A DNA stretch of 64,000 nt from Sarcomyxa edulis (lineage: Eukaryota > Basidiomycota > Agaricomycetes > Agaricales > Mycenaceae), in NCBI GenBank assembly GCA_009761415.1, contig QUOL01000012.1:1-64000 (forward strand). Direction: 5' to 3'. Under the pieces are notes generated by a model that was not told the origin of the DNA, made no database searches, and saw nothing but the letters and a program-made list of their open reading frames with translations. This document shows, in pieces, positions 49,330 to 60,900 of this stretch (position 1 is the first letter of the stretch; every line of letters starts with the position of its first letter). The position numbers and the translations under genes are program-made.

Positions 49330-50680
49330 CCAATCACTGGCACGTTGTTGCGGCGACCAGAACGAGACAACACAAAATCCCCGAATTCAAATTTATCTCC
49401 GTTTTGCAGGTACGTCGATTTGCAAGTGTTGTATGAGAAACGAGTGACTCCGCGATCAATTGGCTTCTGCGGCAGACACAAATCAGCCAGAAAGTGTAGT
49501 GTTCCACGCCATAGGATACGCACTTTCTCTGACAACTCCTGGAAATCCGAGTGAGAACGTAGCACGAGAGATTCCTAAACCTTGACAGTCGGATCTATTT
49601 GGGAATCCTACGAATCTACGCAGAGCTGTATCTTGCTTAATGATATCCTGGGGTCTTGCGTTGAATGTCTGGAAGTCATCTATTGTCAAGGTGCTCCAAT
49701 CAATTTCCTCGACGTAATCTTCCTCAGCGTTCGAGTTAGACGAGAGGACACGGAACCAACCACCACTCAAGAGGTGACGGAGACGATTGTGGTTAGCAAA
49801 AGCATTGGCAATGTCCCGAGATGGTGCGTGGTGATTGCTGTGAACACTATGTGCACGTATGGAAGCATGATAAGACTCGATTGTCTGGCAAAAAGAATGG
49901 CTGGACCAAAACGACGTACATGTATGGAATGGGATATGGAGGATCATGTGGAACTTTGGCTGATTGAACCAACGAGATTGAACCCACGAGGAGTCCACCG
50001 TTCCGTGTAGTTGAGAAAGTGTCAATAGCTCCGAGCTCAATCTTGACCTAGGTCCGTTCAGTGGATGATCAATATTAAGTCAGCCGACAGCAGACATACT
50101 TACAATGTGACTGTCGATGTTTTCCACCAGTGGTTGCCACACCAACGGGACGAGAGACGAAATAGCAAGCCAAGCATCGAAGCATGCAGGCACCGCACCA
50201 TGTCAAAGAGTACAAAAGGTGCTACTCGGGCAATGATTCGAAAGTCTCTGCCAGTCAAAGATCCTGCGTACTAGTAGAATGACATGGAGAATTTCGACTG
50301 GGGTATCACGATGCGGATCTAAATCTATTGGACAACACCCAATTAGTATAGGTGAGGGAGGAGGATTCATAAGTCCAACACATACTTGCAACATACCTTT
50401 TATCCGCCACACGGGGCTGGATATATCATCGGGCATTCCACGAAGCAGCTCATCAATACGTCTCTGCTTCTCTGCAATGTATCCATGAAGTCCCTTGTTT
50501 AGATCGAAGATAATCTCCGTGAAATGGTCTGGGTAGACATCCTTGATCCCGGTGGCCGTCTTCAACCCTTTTGCGCGAGTCTTTCCTCCGATAGTTTTGG
50601 ACTCGATAAAGATAGTTTGTAGGTCCTGAATGGTCTTATTCTTGTTTCACAAATCGGAGATCTTTGATACATCTGAGCAA
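49330..50680 (-). pseudogene. Transposase-derived gene, partial (basidiomycete repetitive family)
   Basis: Minus-strand exons can be followed from about 50680 to 49330. Characteristic strings in order are GIKDVYPDHFTEIIFDLN, SSPVWRIKG, LDPHRDTPVEILHVILL, VPLVWQPLVENIDSHI, NQPKFHMILHIPFHT, SNHHAPSRDIANAFANHNRL-RHLLSGG and a final NGDKFEFGDFVLSRSGRR. I recall this arrangement from a highly repeated agaricomycete family usually taken as transposase-derived; whether it belongs to the Plavaka or KDZ group I cannot tell. The 5' part is missing and the segment after the FVLSRSGRR exon was not found, so the copy is probably dead. Confidence 0.6.
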
Positions 50681-51252
50681 GCAAAGCTGATAGCAACAAA
50701 GATGAACTCGCGGTCAAAAAATGTTGGACTCAGGGAAATCCTGGAAGAACGACATCTATCCCGCCATTACTGATGGCAGCACTGATGTAATTTTTGCTGT
50801 ACGCAGGGAGAAAACCCCTGCTCGCAAACCGCTCAGCAGTAGATGGAATACTAGCCAAAGACATATGGAACAATAGGATATGGGGCGTAAAGGGGCTTTT
50901 TTTCGTAGTAAGGACAAGTCCGTCAGGCCAACCAAATCAGTATGAACGTAGAGATCGAGACTAGCTCCGATGACGTTGGTTTCCTGGCACCGCGTTAACC
51001 ACAAGATCGAAGAGGGATTGATATCGGGGCGAATGCTTTGTCAAACACAGCTATCAGTAGTTCCATATCGCGATCGAGATCGAGGTCTATCCTGCTCTGC
51101 GCAGATATGAAAAAGATTTGTATAGCGTCAATGACGAGGGTAAGAGTGACATCGCCATGGCTGCTATGGTCGACCGTTGTTCCGCGTTCAACGCTTTCGG
51201 ACGTTTCGCCAGGGATCGGCATTGTCGTATATAGAAGTATATTATTTGCCTG

Positions 51253-52160
51253 TCACGACTCGTCCATCTTGGCGTCTAGCTTCTTGGCTAGGGCTACGAG
51301 GGCTGACGCGGCCTCGACATTGCGGGGACGGGGTAGTCTCTTGTGTTGTACTTGGAACTTCGAGAGGGCCTAGAAGCCTGCATAAAGAGTAGATGGTCGA
51401 TCGAATTTAGCAAAATCAGTTCTGAAGAATTATGGGGCTTCTAGTGATTCGCGGAGGGATGTCTGACATATGTTTTGTTGTGAGTCAAGAAACTGCTCAT
51501 CGTTTGCGGTCATCCACTCACGAATTCGATCAGTTTTGGCATTTTCACTTGCGTGAAGATACCGCCCGCCTTCTATGCCCCAAGGTTGGATGTGTCACCG
51601 ATGCAGAGTGTGTAAGCTCCCTTGACAGACACCTTCAAAGGTTCGCATCCGTTAAGCTCGACCATACCCTGGACTTCACTGAACGTGACAAGGTCTCCAT
51701 CTTCAAGACCGTGCCGTGTTTCGTCTATACAAGTGACCAGTCCTCCGCTATCCTAAACTCGACGGATTGAGGAATTGTATATCCAGATGCGAAAAAACGC
51801 ACGAACTTGATCAACAGAAACGATCATGCCCGTCAAAGGCTTCTCCCCTGTTGGATCCACACATGCAAATTAGGGACCGAATTCATTGAAGACCGACCTA
51901 AGGTCAACAACATCAATACCATCATGGAGTTCTTAGAAAGGAAGGTCGTACCCAAACAGCCCGCGCGTCTCTGCAGCAATGAAATGAACAGCGTTCTCGT
52001 GAGTCAAGTCATTGATTTTGAGTTGCTTGCTGTACGTATGACGTTTAGTACCTGCACGGTGGCCATACCCTGGAGGCGCGGTTGGGTGCAAGGTGATGAT
52101 GGCAAGGTTTGGTCGATAGTAGGCTTACTCACTGGGCACCGTAGTTCCGTGTGCTATGAT
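51253..52160 (-). pseudogene. Ubiquitin-activating enzyme E1 (UBA1) pseudogene fragment
   Basis: The minus strand encodes segments typical of the N-terminal half of the E1 enzyme: [59 protein letters not shown] followed by [36 protein letters not shown] and ALSKFQVQHKRLPRPRNVEA. These correspond to the adenylation and first catalytic-cysteine-half region upstream of the active-site cysteine. In-frame stops interrupt it at several places (for example after NEFGP, after SNLGA, after LEAP and before ALSKF), and the reading ends at 51253. Catalytic residues further downstream are absent. An intact UBA1 must exist elsewhere, because the enzyme is essential. The fragment sits between two transposase remnants, which suggests capture or local rearrangement. 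Confidence 0.8.
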
Positions 52161-52442
52161 CTAGTATCAGTATTAATATTGTTGGGATGGAAAATAGTAA
52201 ATATCAGCCCATGAGCATGGTTCGACAGCAGGATCTCCACGTCACGATGTCACGATTGGTGAGTCCTAAAAGGGAAGGAGCTACCTGTGTAGCTCCTTCC
52301 AGTTCGGGCACAGGGTTTCAATTGTTTTTGAGAGCAGACTTATGTATTGTATTTTTACGGTCTCGCTCCCGGACTGTACTACTTTTTGCTTCCAGAAAAG
52401 TACTGGGAACATATCTGCAAGGTCATCGCCGGTATGTGAATC

Positions 52443-53217
52443 ATGCATCAGCCGAAGATACCTCGGGAACAAGTGGCCGCGTCACATGTGCTCTTTGTAG
52501 ACTTTGTGACCCAATTCGAGGAAGTGTACTACCAGTGCAAACCCGAACGCATCCACTTCTGTCGACAAAGTCTTCACTCTCTTCTCCATATTGCACCCGA
52601 ATGTACTCGTGTTGGACCCCAAGGATACTATGCCCAATGGACGATGGAAAACTCGATCGGCAATCTTGGACGGGAAATCAAGCAGCCCTCGCAGCCCAAT
52701 GCAAATCTGGGTGCACGCGCTGTCAACCGCTGTCGTGTTAATGCTCTTAAGGCTATCGTTCCTGCGCTGGAGCCTGGAGTAAATCCTTTCCCTCGAGGAT
52801 CACGAGACGTAGGTGATGGGTATGTATTCTTACGAGCGCGAGAAAAATATCCTACAAAGGTCGATGGGGCTGGAGGACGAGCGGTCCGATCGTTTGTTGA
52901 GAAGACCGCACATGATGGCTCTCCAAACTGGTGTGACAAGGTGAGGAGATGGGCTCGTGTTCGTCTTCCAAATGGTCAAGTTGCTCCGTCAGCGTGGAAA
53001 GAGAAGTTGAGGCCCGTAGAGCGTGTTCGAATGGCGCGTAATGTCAAGGTGTGTTTGATATATTCTTTCGGTGATACTGAACTAACCGTGGTGACGAGGA
53101 GGAAAAGTACATACTGGGGAGTGATCTCGCCAAGGCACTGAGGAATGTGGGGGTTCGTACTGATCATCCGCTTCGCAAAAGGTTGGATAAGTTTGTAGCG
53201 GCTTTGCCTCAGCAGTG
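52443..53217 (+). pseudogene. Plavaka/CACTA-like transposase, C-terminal remnant
   Basis: The reading contains FVTQFEEVYYQCKPERIHFC, RQSLHSLLHIAPECTRVGP, QWTMENSIGNLGREIKQPS and NRCRVNALKAIVPALEPG, strings I associate with the C-terminal half of basidiomycete Plavaka-type (CACTA-like) transposases. A likely intron at 53049 to about 53098 leads to a short final exon ending in LPQQ at 53217. The N-terminal catalytic part is missing and no terminal inverted repeats were recognised. It points opposite to the transposase remnant at 49.3-50.7 kb. Confidence 0.6.
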
Positions 53218-54005
53218 AGGGGTACGCGGTAATATCCCTACTTCAGGATCGCTTTCTTGTACTCGTCTTCATTCATCACAGCCGCTATCAGGTTGTGACT
53301 ATAAACATCTATATCCCCGAAACACGGATGATAAGTGCATTTCACCTCTATCTTTCGGCTTTATTCAAGACTAGGGAGTCAAGAGTCGGCATCTTCAAGG
53401 CCGAGCTCATATTTTGTGTTTTGTCTGATATGTCTTTTGCTTGGTATAGACTGCTCTTCGAGAGTCACGTTGATCTCTTTCTGTGAGACTCTCCTCTCCT
53501 CACCACCATACTCTTAAACCCAGGCCTTCCACCCGGTCCAAAAATCTAGTCGCTTGGTACAGGCGGATTGGCATCTCGAAGTGTCCCCCACATAGTGTCA
53601 CGGACCCATTCATCATTCTTGGCGGCATTATTTCTGAACTGGGTCTGTCCCCTCCCGTCAACATACGAGAACGATTTCTCCGATAGCGTGTTCAACCCCA
53701 GTGGTCCATTCTTTCACCTTTGACGTGTTGGATCAATTGAATGGCACGGTACTATCTGGATTCTGCATCACTATAGTACTTGTCCAACGTCGACGTCAAT
53801 ACGAAGACATGAAGATATTCGAGTCGACAAGACAAGACAATTCCCTCGGACCTCAGGCTATTGCAACTAACTACCAACTCAGGCTGTTACTAGTAGCTGT
53901 GTCCTAGGATTTTCAACATATATAGTTGAGAGGCTCTACAACCATTATCAACTCCCTCCAGGTTCTTCAGATGACTTCACGTAGCGATCGCAGCGTTTAT
54001 GGCAC
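53218..54005. other. Interval without recognised genes
   Basis: Only short open frames without similarity are seen between the transposase remnant and the 3' end of the kinase-like gene. Confidence 0.4.
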
Positions 54006-56012
54006 TCACTCCTCTTTGTCCATGGCCTTTGCGAAATCGATAATCTTGAGCTTCCCGTCGATGAGACCTCTCACCGTATTCTCAGGGCATACATCCTGAT
54101 GATGGATACCGAGTCGAGCAGCTATGTCATCCACAGCATTGGTGATCTCGGACGGGTCCCTGCGCACATGAATGGGTTAACAAACATACGGCGACACAAA
54201 CAAAGATTGCTCACACATGAGCGCCATCCATAGGCGTGGCGAGCTCCAGAATCAGAGCACACCCGTTGGAACCGTCGATATCGAATGCGCCAAAGTCCGC
54301 GAGCATCGGTAGGCCCTGGTGCAGCCGGGCTCGTAGATAGAAAGAAGCCTCCCGTCTGATGATGTCTTTGCACCCAATTTTGACAACTAGGTTCATTCCA
54401 TGTATAATTTTGACTATGCCATGTGCCCCACACCCAAGTTCACGGCCCGTTTTGAGCAAAAGGGGAATTCGACAGCTGACTTCTTGTTAGATTGAGTAAA
54501 TAGCATGACACTTAGAACTCCCACCAGGAATGGGACCCAGGCCCGGCTTGCAACCGTAGCACCGTGTGGTCTGATGTACATAGATAGAGACTAATCCAGC
54601 GTGTTCGCAGCACGGATGGACCAGTGATTCGAAGGAAAAAGATAGACATCTGTAAAGCCAGTGATCAATTTCTGTAAGTTCAGCCATGATACAACCAACC
54701 ACTCTCACCCAGAGCCATAGAAATTCCATTACTTTCATGGCAAATGCGCCATTGCAGAACGGATACTGGACTTGAGATTGTGCTTTAGGCGTTAAACAGC
54801 ACTCTGAGCTACAAGTTTGGATGATAGGGGGAGAAAGCACTACGAACGCAGAATATAGTCACTGGCTAGTAAGTCCCCAAGTATGTCCTTTCCAAAGTCC
54901 GTCTTGAGATGAATGGAATGTAACATGCAGAGAACTTCAACCTCCAAAATCAGCTTCATCCGTGTAACGGTGTCCATGGTGGGTGGAGTGAGGTTCTCTG
55001 TTGTATGCATAATGCTGAAAGAGCCATTGAGGGATAGGTGAAGTGGGTCAAATAGTCAAAATGACACACCGTTTAGGCTGTTCCGTAATGTGTTCCGTAA
55101 TGGTATATACCCATGTACCGTTTTTCAATGCAGTCAGAATGCCGAGACCGCCTTGGGCCAAGGCGACCTGTGTGTATACCTGGTATGATAGATCAGTTAT
55201 CTGGGGAATATAATCATGGTTGAACAAGAAATGTGCCTGATGTATGGCTTCCCATGTGGCGACAGACATGGCCCTGCCATCCAACACTCCATCGATGTTG
55301 ATAGTTGAGCCCATTCCTGGGCTGGCCTTGTTCTCGAATGGCATCAGAGACAAATATCCCTGAGGACTGCCGCACAACAGAGCGTTGTCGGCTCGGACCC
55401 GGTATGGGTCTCTCTTGAGAACGCGCTGGCGTGCAATCTCCAGATCCTTCAGGAAAGGCTTGAGGGCATCCAGTTGAGTCTGTGTCCGAGTCCTAGCAGC
55501 CACTTCGTATAAGATGCAGCATACTATACATAGGGCAATCTTCAGGCGTTTCTCGTGGGCGCTCGTTATGTCGTCTTCACATCGTTCCCGGATAGCAAGA
55601 TTATCTATGTCATTCTGCGTTTGAGAGTTGTGTAAGCTGATGTCTGGAGGTCAATGAGTATATTCAACTTGCCTCAAGACCATTAATGGCCTTATTGAAG
55701 TAATATCTTCCCTGGACTGTCTCTGGGACGAAGTCCAGTACACCCATGCCAATGAATCGATCCGATTCATATGTCTGGCGAAGGTAATCTACGATGGGGA
55801 GGGCCATCAATATCACCCCGTCTGCAAGTACATTGCTGGCCTCGGAGTTATCTGGATAGGTTACGTAGGATGAGGACTTTGAATTACAGACAAAGTAGGC
55901 ATTATGCTGATAAGTGCTCACGTGTGCTGGTCGTCAGACCAGGTTCCGGAATAGTGTGGAGAAGAAACTCCGGGTTTTTGGCCAGCTCATCAATGACTGT
56001 GTTGAGGGACAT
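54006..56012 (-). CDS. Protein-kinase-like protein, seven exons (~565 residues)
   Basis: Exons 56012-55922, 55851-55673, 55614-55070, 55014-54844, 54808-54512, 54475-54215 and 54159-54006 keep phase throughout. The second intron has a GC donor (GCAAGT) and the fourth is only 35 bp, so that border is the least certain. The C-terminal ~170 residues show kinase features: glycine loop GCGAHGIV, a VVKIG lysine, hinge LILELATPM, catalytic loop HHQDVCPENTV and metal-binding IIDFAKA. HRD is replaced by HQD and DFG by DFA. The N-terminal two-thirds, including a cysteine-rich stretch (HPCCEHAG...CYGC), is not recognised. It could be an active atypical kinase or a pseudokinase. No stop or frame break was seen. 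The substrate and pathway are unknown. Confidence 0.7.
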
Positions 56013-56375
56013 GCTTGCAAAGAATGATGTTCGACGAATGCCCTGGACGGATATAAATTATATAATGAGGCTGACCCACGGTCAGTACCAAACTAGGAAA
56101 TGCTAGATCGGCCCGGAAGTAAAAAGGAAAAGAAAGATAAAAGGAAATCGTACATACTAATACTAAGAAAGAGTGAACTCAGCGGAACGTAGAGAGAGCG
56201 TCGCTATATTATCTATACCTAATAAGAAAGAGTGAACTATAGGTATAGTGAGTAAATAGGAAGAGATACGGAGATTGTACTGTACTCACCTCAGCGGAAT
56301 ATAGAGAGGACATCGCTGAGGTGTGACCGTGACTATGAGTAACTAATGTAACGAAAGTCTGGTGTGCCTAGTGCA

Positions 56376-56381
<6 letters not shown>
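56013..56381. other. Short interval with small direct repeats
   Basis: Two copies each of AATAAGAAAGAGTGAACT-like and CTCAGCGGAA-TAGAGAG-like sequences are present (about 56160-56200 and 56215-56310). No gene is recognised. Confidence 0.4.
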
Positions 56382-56408
<27 letters not shown>

Positions 56409-57790
56409 ACATTTATTGTCCTTTGGGGCGTAGCCCTATGGTAGACAATACACACAATACTCTAGCTATCTAAATGTCCGAGGTATAATCGCGAAACATT
56501 GTCATAGGTACCCGTCGCGGAAAGATGGAATGGGGGTCGATGAATCAGTAGGTATGTGTGATAAGGGTATCTAATGCAGGTGTAGGCCTGTGCCGGGCGA
56601 ACGAAGGTAGAGACTAGTGCAATGGGATGTAACATAAATATGAGTGTATAGAGTAGTGTCAGAATGAGGAGAATAAATAAATAAACTAGTGCACAAAGTA
56701 TCAATAGGGAAAGGGGGAAATGTAGAGTAAACAGAAGAAGAAACACTGAGCGAAAAGAAGAGGAACGAGGAACTGAGCAACGGAGGTATTAGGATGGGTG
56801 GGGAATCTGTGGCATGTCATGGGTCATCGTCTTTGGGGGGATTTACATCTCCGAATGTATCACGAAATCGCCCTGCCAGTGTCGTTGATGAAACGGAGCA
56901 AGTGGGGAATGGCCTTTGAATCGCTGAGCAACCTCGGTACTGATCTCGACTCTCGTCGCAGGACTCCATGGAGCCGGCGTCTCTGAGCCTCGTAAGCTGG
57001 GCAGTGCAGTATGATATGTTGGACCGTCTCATCATGAGCGTTGCACCCGGTGCATAGGGGAGATTCAGCCGCGCCGATTCGAGACAGGTATTTATTCAGT
57101 GGTACGTGACCCGTTCTCAATTGCATCAGCAGACTGGCGTGTCGTTTGGGAAGCTTGGCTATGAGCTTGCGAAATCGTGATGACGGTAGTGAGGGGTCTA
57201 TGGCGAGGAGCTTGTAAGAGCGGGGGGATTTGCGGAAGTATATGTTATGATCGTTTTTCGTCTGCCGGTCAAGGCACTGCTTAAGCGCCGATTTCGATTG
57301 AGGGAGTTGTTTTTGCAGCGCCTTGGGTAGAAGTGAGTGATGGCTTGACCGTCCTCTGGCTGCTCGTTTGGCTTCGCGATCCACAATTTCGTTCCCGAGA
57401 AGTCCCTTGTGGCCAGGAACCCAGTTGACTGTGAGCTTAAGGTTGCGATGCCGTCGTAACATTCTCGTGAGGTGTTTGTGGAACAGGTCCACCAGATATC
57501 GCCCTGGTGCTGATTGCGCAGCTGTTATCGCCTGTATGGCAGCTTGATTGTCAACACCCAGAGGTACGTCTCGCAAAGGCCCCTTTTCCGTCCTCAGCAA
57601 CTCTACAGCCAGTAGCATCCCGACCACTTCCCCTTCGTATACCGTATGTCGCTCCTCTGTCCCCAGGTAATAGCGCAGGACACGCGGTTCTCGGAAACCT
57701 CGACATAGGATCGCTGCAGCACCAACTCGTCCATCGTCGAAGAGTCCCAGTCCATCGTCGAAGAGTCCCAGTCCATCGTCGAAAAGTCCC
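56382..57790 (-). mobile_element. Tad-like LINE, 5'-truncated (RNase H and zinc-knuckle end)
   Basis: A 22-base T run at 56382-56403 is the poly(A) tail of a minus-strand non-LTR element. The open frame ending at 56860 encodes an RNase H domain: GRVGAAAILCRG, then YYLGTEERHTVYEGEVVGML, then LGVDNQAAIQAI, VNWVPGHKGLLGNEIVDREA and a CTGC...H-HC zinc-binding end (RTGHVPLNKYLSRIG, CTGCNAHDETVQHI). This order is typical of the C-terminus of fungal Tad1-type ORF2. Reverse transcriptase and endonuclease are absent, so only the last ~1.4 kb was inserted or survives. At the upstream edge the frame runs into a threefold 21-bp repeat shared with the S/P-rich leader of the Gypsy frame. Confidence 0.85.
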
Positions 57791-57945
57791 AGTCCGTCCC
57801 CGAAGAATCAAGTCCCAGTCCCGAAGCGTCAGTCCCGTCAGTTCCGTCCGTCCCGCCAGTCTCGTCCGTTCCATCAGTCCCGTCAGTCCCAAGTCCGTCA
57901 GTCCCAAGTCCATCAGTCCCCAGTCCGTCAGTATCGCCGTCGAAG
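57733..57945. repeat. 21-bp minisatellite and Ser/Pro-coding repeat at the LINE-Gypsy junction
   Basis: Three copies of TCCATCGTCGAAGAGTCCCAG (one with a substitution) are followed by AGTCCC/CGTCAGTCCC-type repeats. On the plus strand, in frame with the polyprotein ATG at 57946, they code a Glu/Ser then Ser/Pro/Val-rich leader open back to a TAG near 57713. On the minus strand the same 21-mers code FDDGLG, running into the LINE RNase H. Confidence 0.75.
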
Positions 57946-60900
57946 ATGTCCCAGCAAGCCGGAGCCCCAAGAACAGGCATCGCGGCCATGCCCCCCGTGA
58001 AGTCGAGTCGAGCGCCGTTTTTCGATGGAGAGCCGTCCGAGTTGAAAGAGTTCCTAGAGTTGTTTGGAGAAGTCGCGGATGGTTGTCAGTTGACAGATGC
58101 CGATAAGGCGACATCTGTGGTAAGGTATACAGAGAAGAAGATAAAGAGGTTTTGGATGAGCTTACCAGGTTACGAAGCCAAAGATTGGCCGGTGCTCAAG
58201 GCATCCATCATTGGCGCTTATCCAGGTGCAGACAAGGGTGTCAAGTACACGAGACGACACCTAGAGAAGATTACCAAAGCGAACGTGAGTGAAGAAATCC
58301 TTTCTGAAACTGACCTTCTTCGTTATTACCAGGAATTTCGTCCCGTCGCAAAGTGGCTAGAAAACGAGAGGAAAATCAGCACCGACGAATTGGATAGGTA
58401 TTTTTGGTATGGCTTACATCCCACAGCTCGTGTTGCCATACGTCAACGCATCGAAGTCAAGGAGCCCGCCTACACTCGAGACAAGCCTCCAACCATGGAC
58501 AAGGTCCTCGAACATGGTCGATACGTCTACTCGGACGACGCGTTCGATGCCGAATTCGATGATCCAATCGCGACACGTTTGAAGAAGGGTGGGAAGGAGA
58601 AGAGGAAGAGTCGGAAGAGAGGAAAGAAGAGGGCGAAGGATTCCGATGATAGTGAGAGCGACAGTGAGGAGGATGAGACTAGCAGTGAGAGTGAGAGTGA
58701 GTCGTCGTCATCTGAAGAAGAAGAAAGGAGGAAGAAGAAGAAAAAGAAGTCGAAGAAGGGAAAGGAGACGGTGGAGAGGGAAGTACGCACTAAGAAAGTC
58801 ACATTCGACGATTCAGCACGAAAGAAAAGCGACCTCGACGACATCGAAGAACTCACCAAGAAGCTCCACGGTCTTCGAGTCGGCGATGCTGCTTACGCTG
58901 GATGCTACGCTCGTCTCGTATCGCTCTCACCTGCCATGGCCAACCATATCCCTTCTCCGTGGCAGACTCCTACTGCAACCGCCGCCGCCGCCCCATCCTA
59001 TCCCAATCCACCGAACGCCAGAGCCGGACCTCGAGTTCCTTGGGACCAGCGTATGAACGAACCGACCAACTTGTGTTACTTTTGTCGAGGCGAATCCCAC
59101 CGAGTTTCCGAGTGTCCGATAGCTGCAGAATATACCAGGGCTGGCCGAACCAGAGTCGACGAAAATGGGTTCCACGTACACAGTGATGGTTCACGGATCC
59201 GTCGTCATCCTGACGGAATCAAAGCAGCTATAGACCAACGGTGGGGAGGACCATTAGCAATGCCCAACGACCGACAACCCCCTCCACACTTACCTGCAGC
59301 CGCCGCCAATTTTTTCGAGATTTTCCCTGAAGGAGATACCCAAGCCGTGATTACTGAGGTCGAAGTCGAGGTGGAGAAGGAGGAAGTGGAGGACCAGAGT
59401 GATGAGGAAGGGGAAGACGAGTTTGTGTGGGGTGTGATCGAAGAGTTGGAAATGTTGGAGTCGGAAGGTTTTGCGGTGACGAGGGCAGAGGCTAGGGCTA
59501 AAGCGAAGAGGGTGGAGGTTAGCAAGCAGTCTGAGACGAAGAAGAACAATGGAGAAGGGGATAAAAAGAAATACACCGTCAATGAAGAGGAAAAGAGGAA
59601 GGAAAATGCGAATAAAGCCAGATATACCGTCAAGGAAAAGGAGAGGGTCGAGGAAAAGGTGGTTGAAGAGAAGGAAGACGAAGTAGATAGAAACGAACCG
59701 TATTTCGAGCCTCGACAACCCGCATACCACTACGAGTCCAAGGCCGCCGATCCTCAAGCAGCGTTGAAGTTTCGCAACAGGATCCTCGAGGCGGTGGTTC
59801 CAAACGTTACCGTAGGCGACTTGGTATCTCTCAGTGGCGACTTACGAAAAGAAATAGTCGACTATACACGCACCGTCCGTATCGCGAAGCCGTCGACTCG
59901 AAAATCCAGTCCAGCAGCCACATCTCTTTCCTCAGTCTTTGTCCCACTTCAATACACCACACCGCTTCGCGAAATCGATATCCTAGTCGGTGGGAAGTCC
60001 CTGGAGAAGGGTTTGCTTGATGAAGGCTCAGAAATCGTAGTCGTTCGCCGAGATTTGTGGGAGGAATTGGGGTTTGAAGTGAATAAAGAGAAAATGATGA
60101 TGATGCAGACCGCGAATGGAGGGAAGGAAGCGATGGAGGGGTGTGCTGAATTCCTGGAGTTTGAGGTAGATGGCATGAAGACATGGGCCCATGCTTTCGT
60201 CGTTCCAAACGCACCTTATCGAGTTCTCCTGGGTCGACCGTGGCAGCGCAGTGTTTTGTTGGCCAAAGTGGAATTTGAAGACGGGCGGGTGCAGGTGAAG
60301 TTGAAAGATCCTATGGATAGGAAGAACGAGAGGGTGGTGGAAACGTCGGCCAGAAACGTGAGAGAGAAGGAGCAGAAGGGAGCTTTTGCGATGTGTGTCG
60401 AGGATGTGGTGGCAGCATGGGCGGCTGGAGATAAGATCGATCAAGTCGTCGATCTCGATCATCATGGGAATTATATCTTATCTGACCCCTTGAGCGCTTA
60501 CTCTTCACTCACAGACGCGCTTCTCTCCTCGACGTTCACATGGAACTACACCAGCCATTCCCTCGCCTACAAGAAGGTCTCGAAACGAATTCTTCCGGTC
60601 TCGACGGTCATGCCCGAATACGCCAAAATCCACCGCCGATTCCCCGAGGATCCTTTACTCACTCTTCCAGCACTTTCGCCTCACCCTCCCGAGTTCTCAC
60701 CTGGAGAACGACTTACGCAGGAACGTTTAGACGATCTGGGAATCCTCAAAAACTCTTTTCTTTGGCCCGAGGAACAAAAACTTGCAGTTCAAGTTCTGAA
60801 GATCAACGAGATGGGTTTGGCATGGAATGAGATGGAAAAGGGCCGTTTTCGAGATGAGTATTTTTCACCAGTCGTATTCCCTGTCATTCCCCACACTCCC

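Noticed and set aside
58527..59757. Minus-strand frames of 110-155 codons opposite the Gypsy Gag
   Set aside because: They are complements of the K/E/S-rich Gag region and give low-complexity Ser/Phe/Leu strings.
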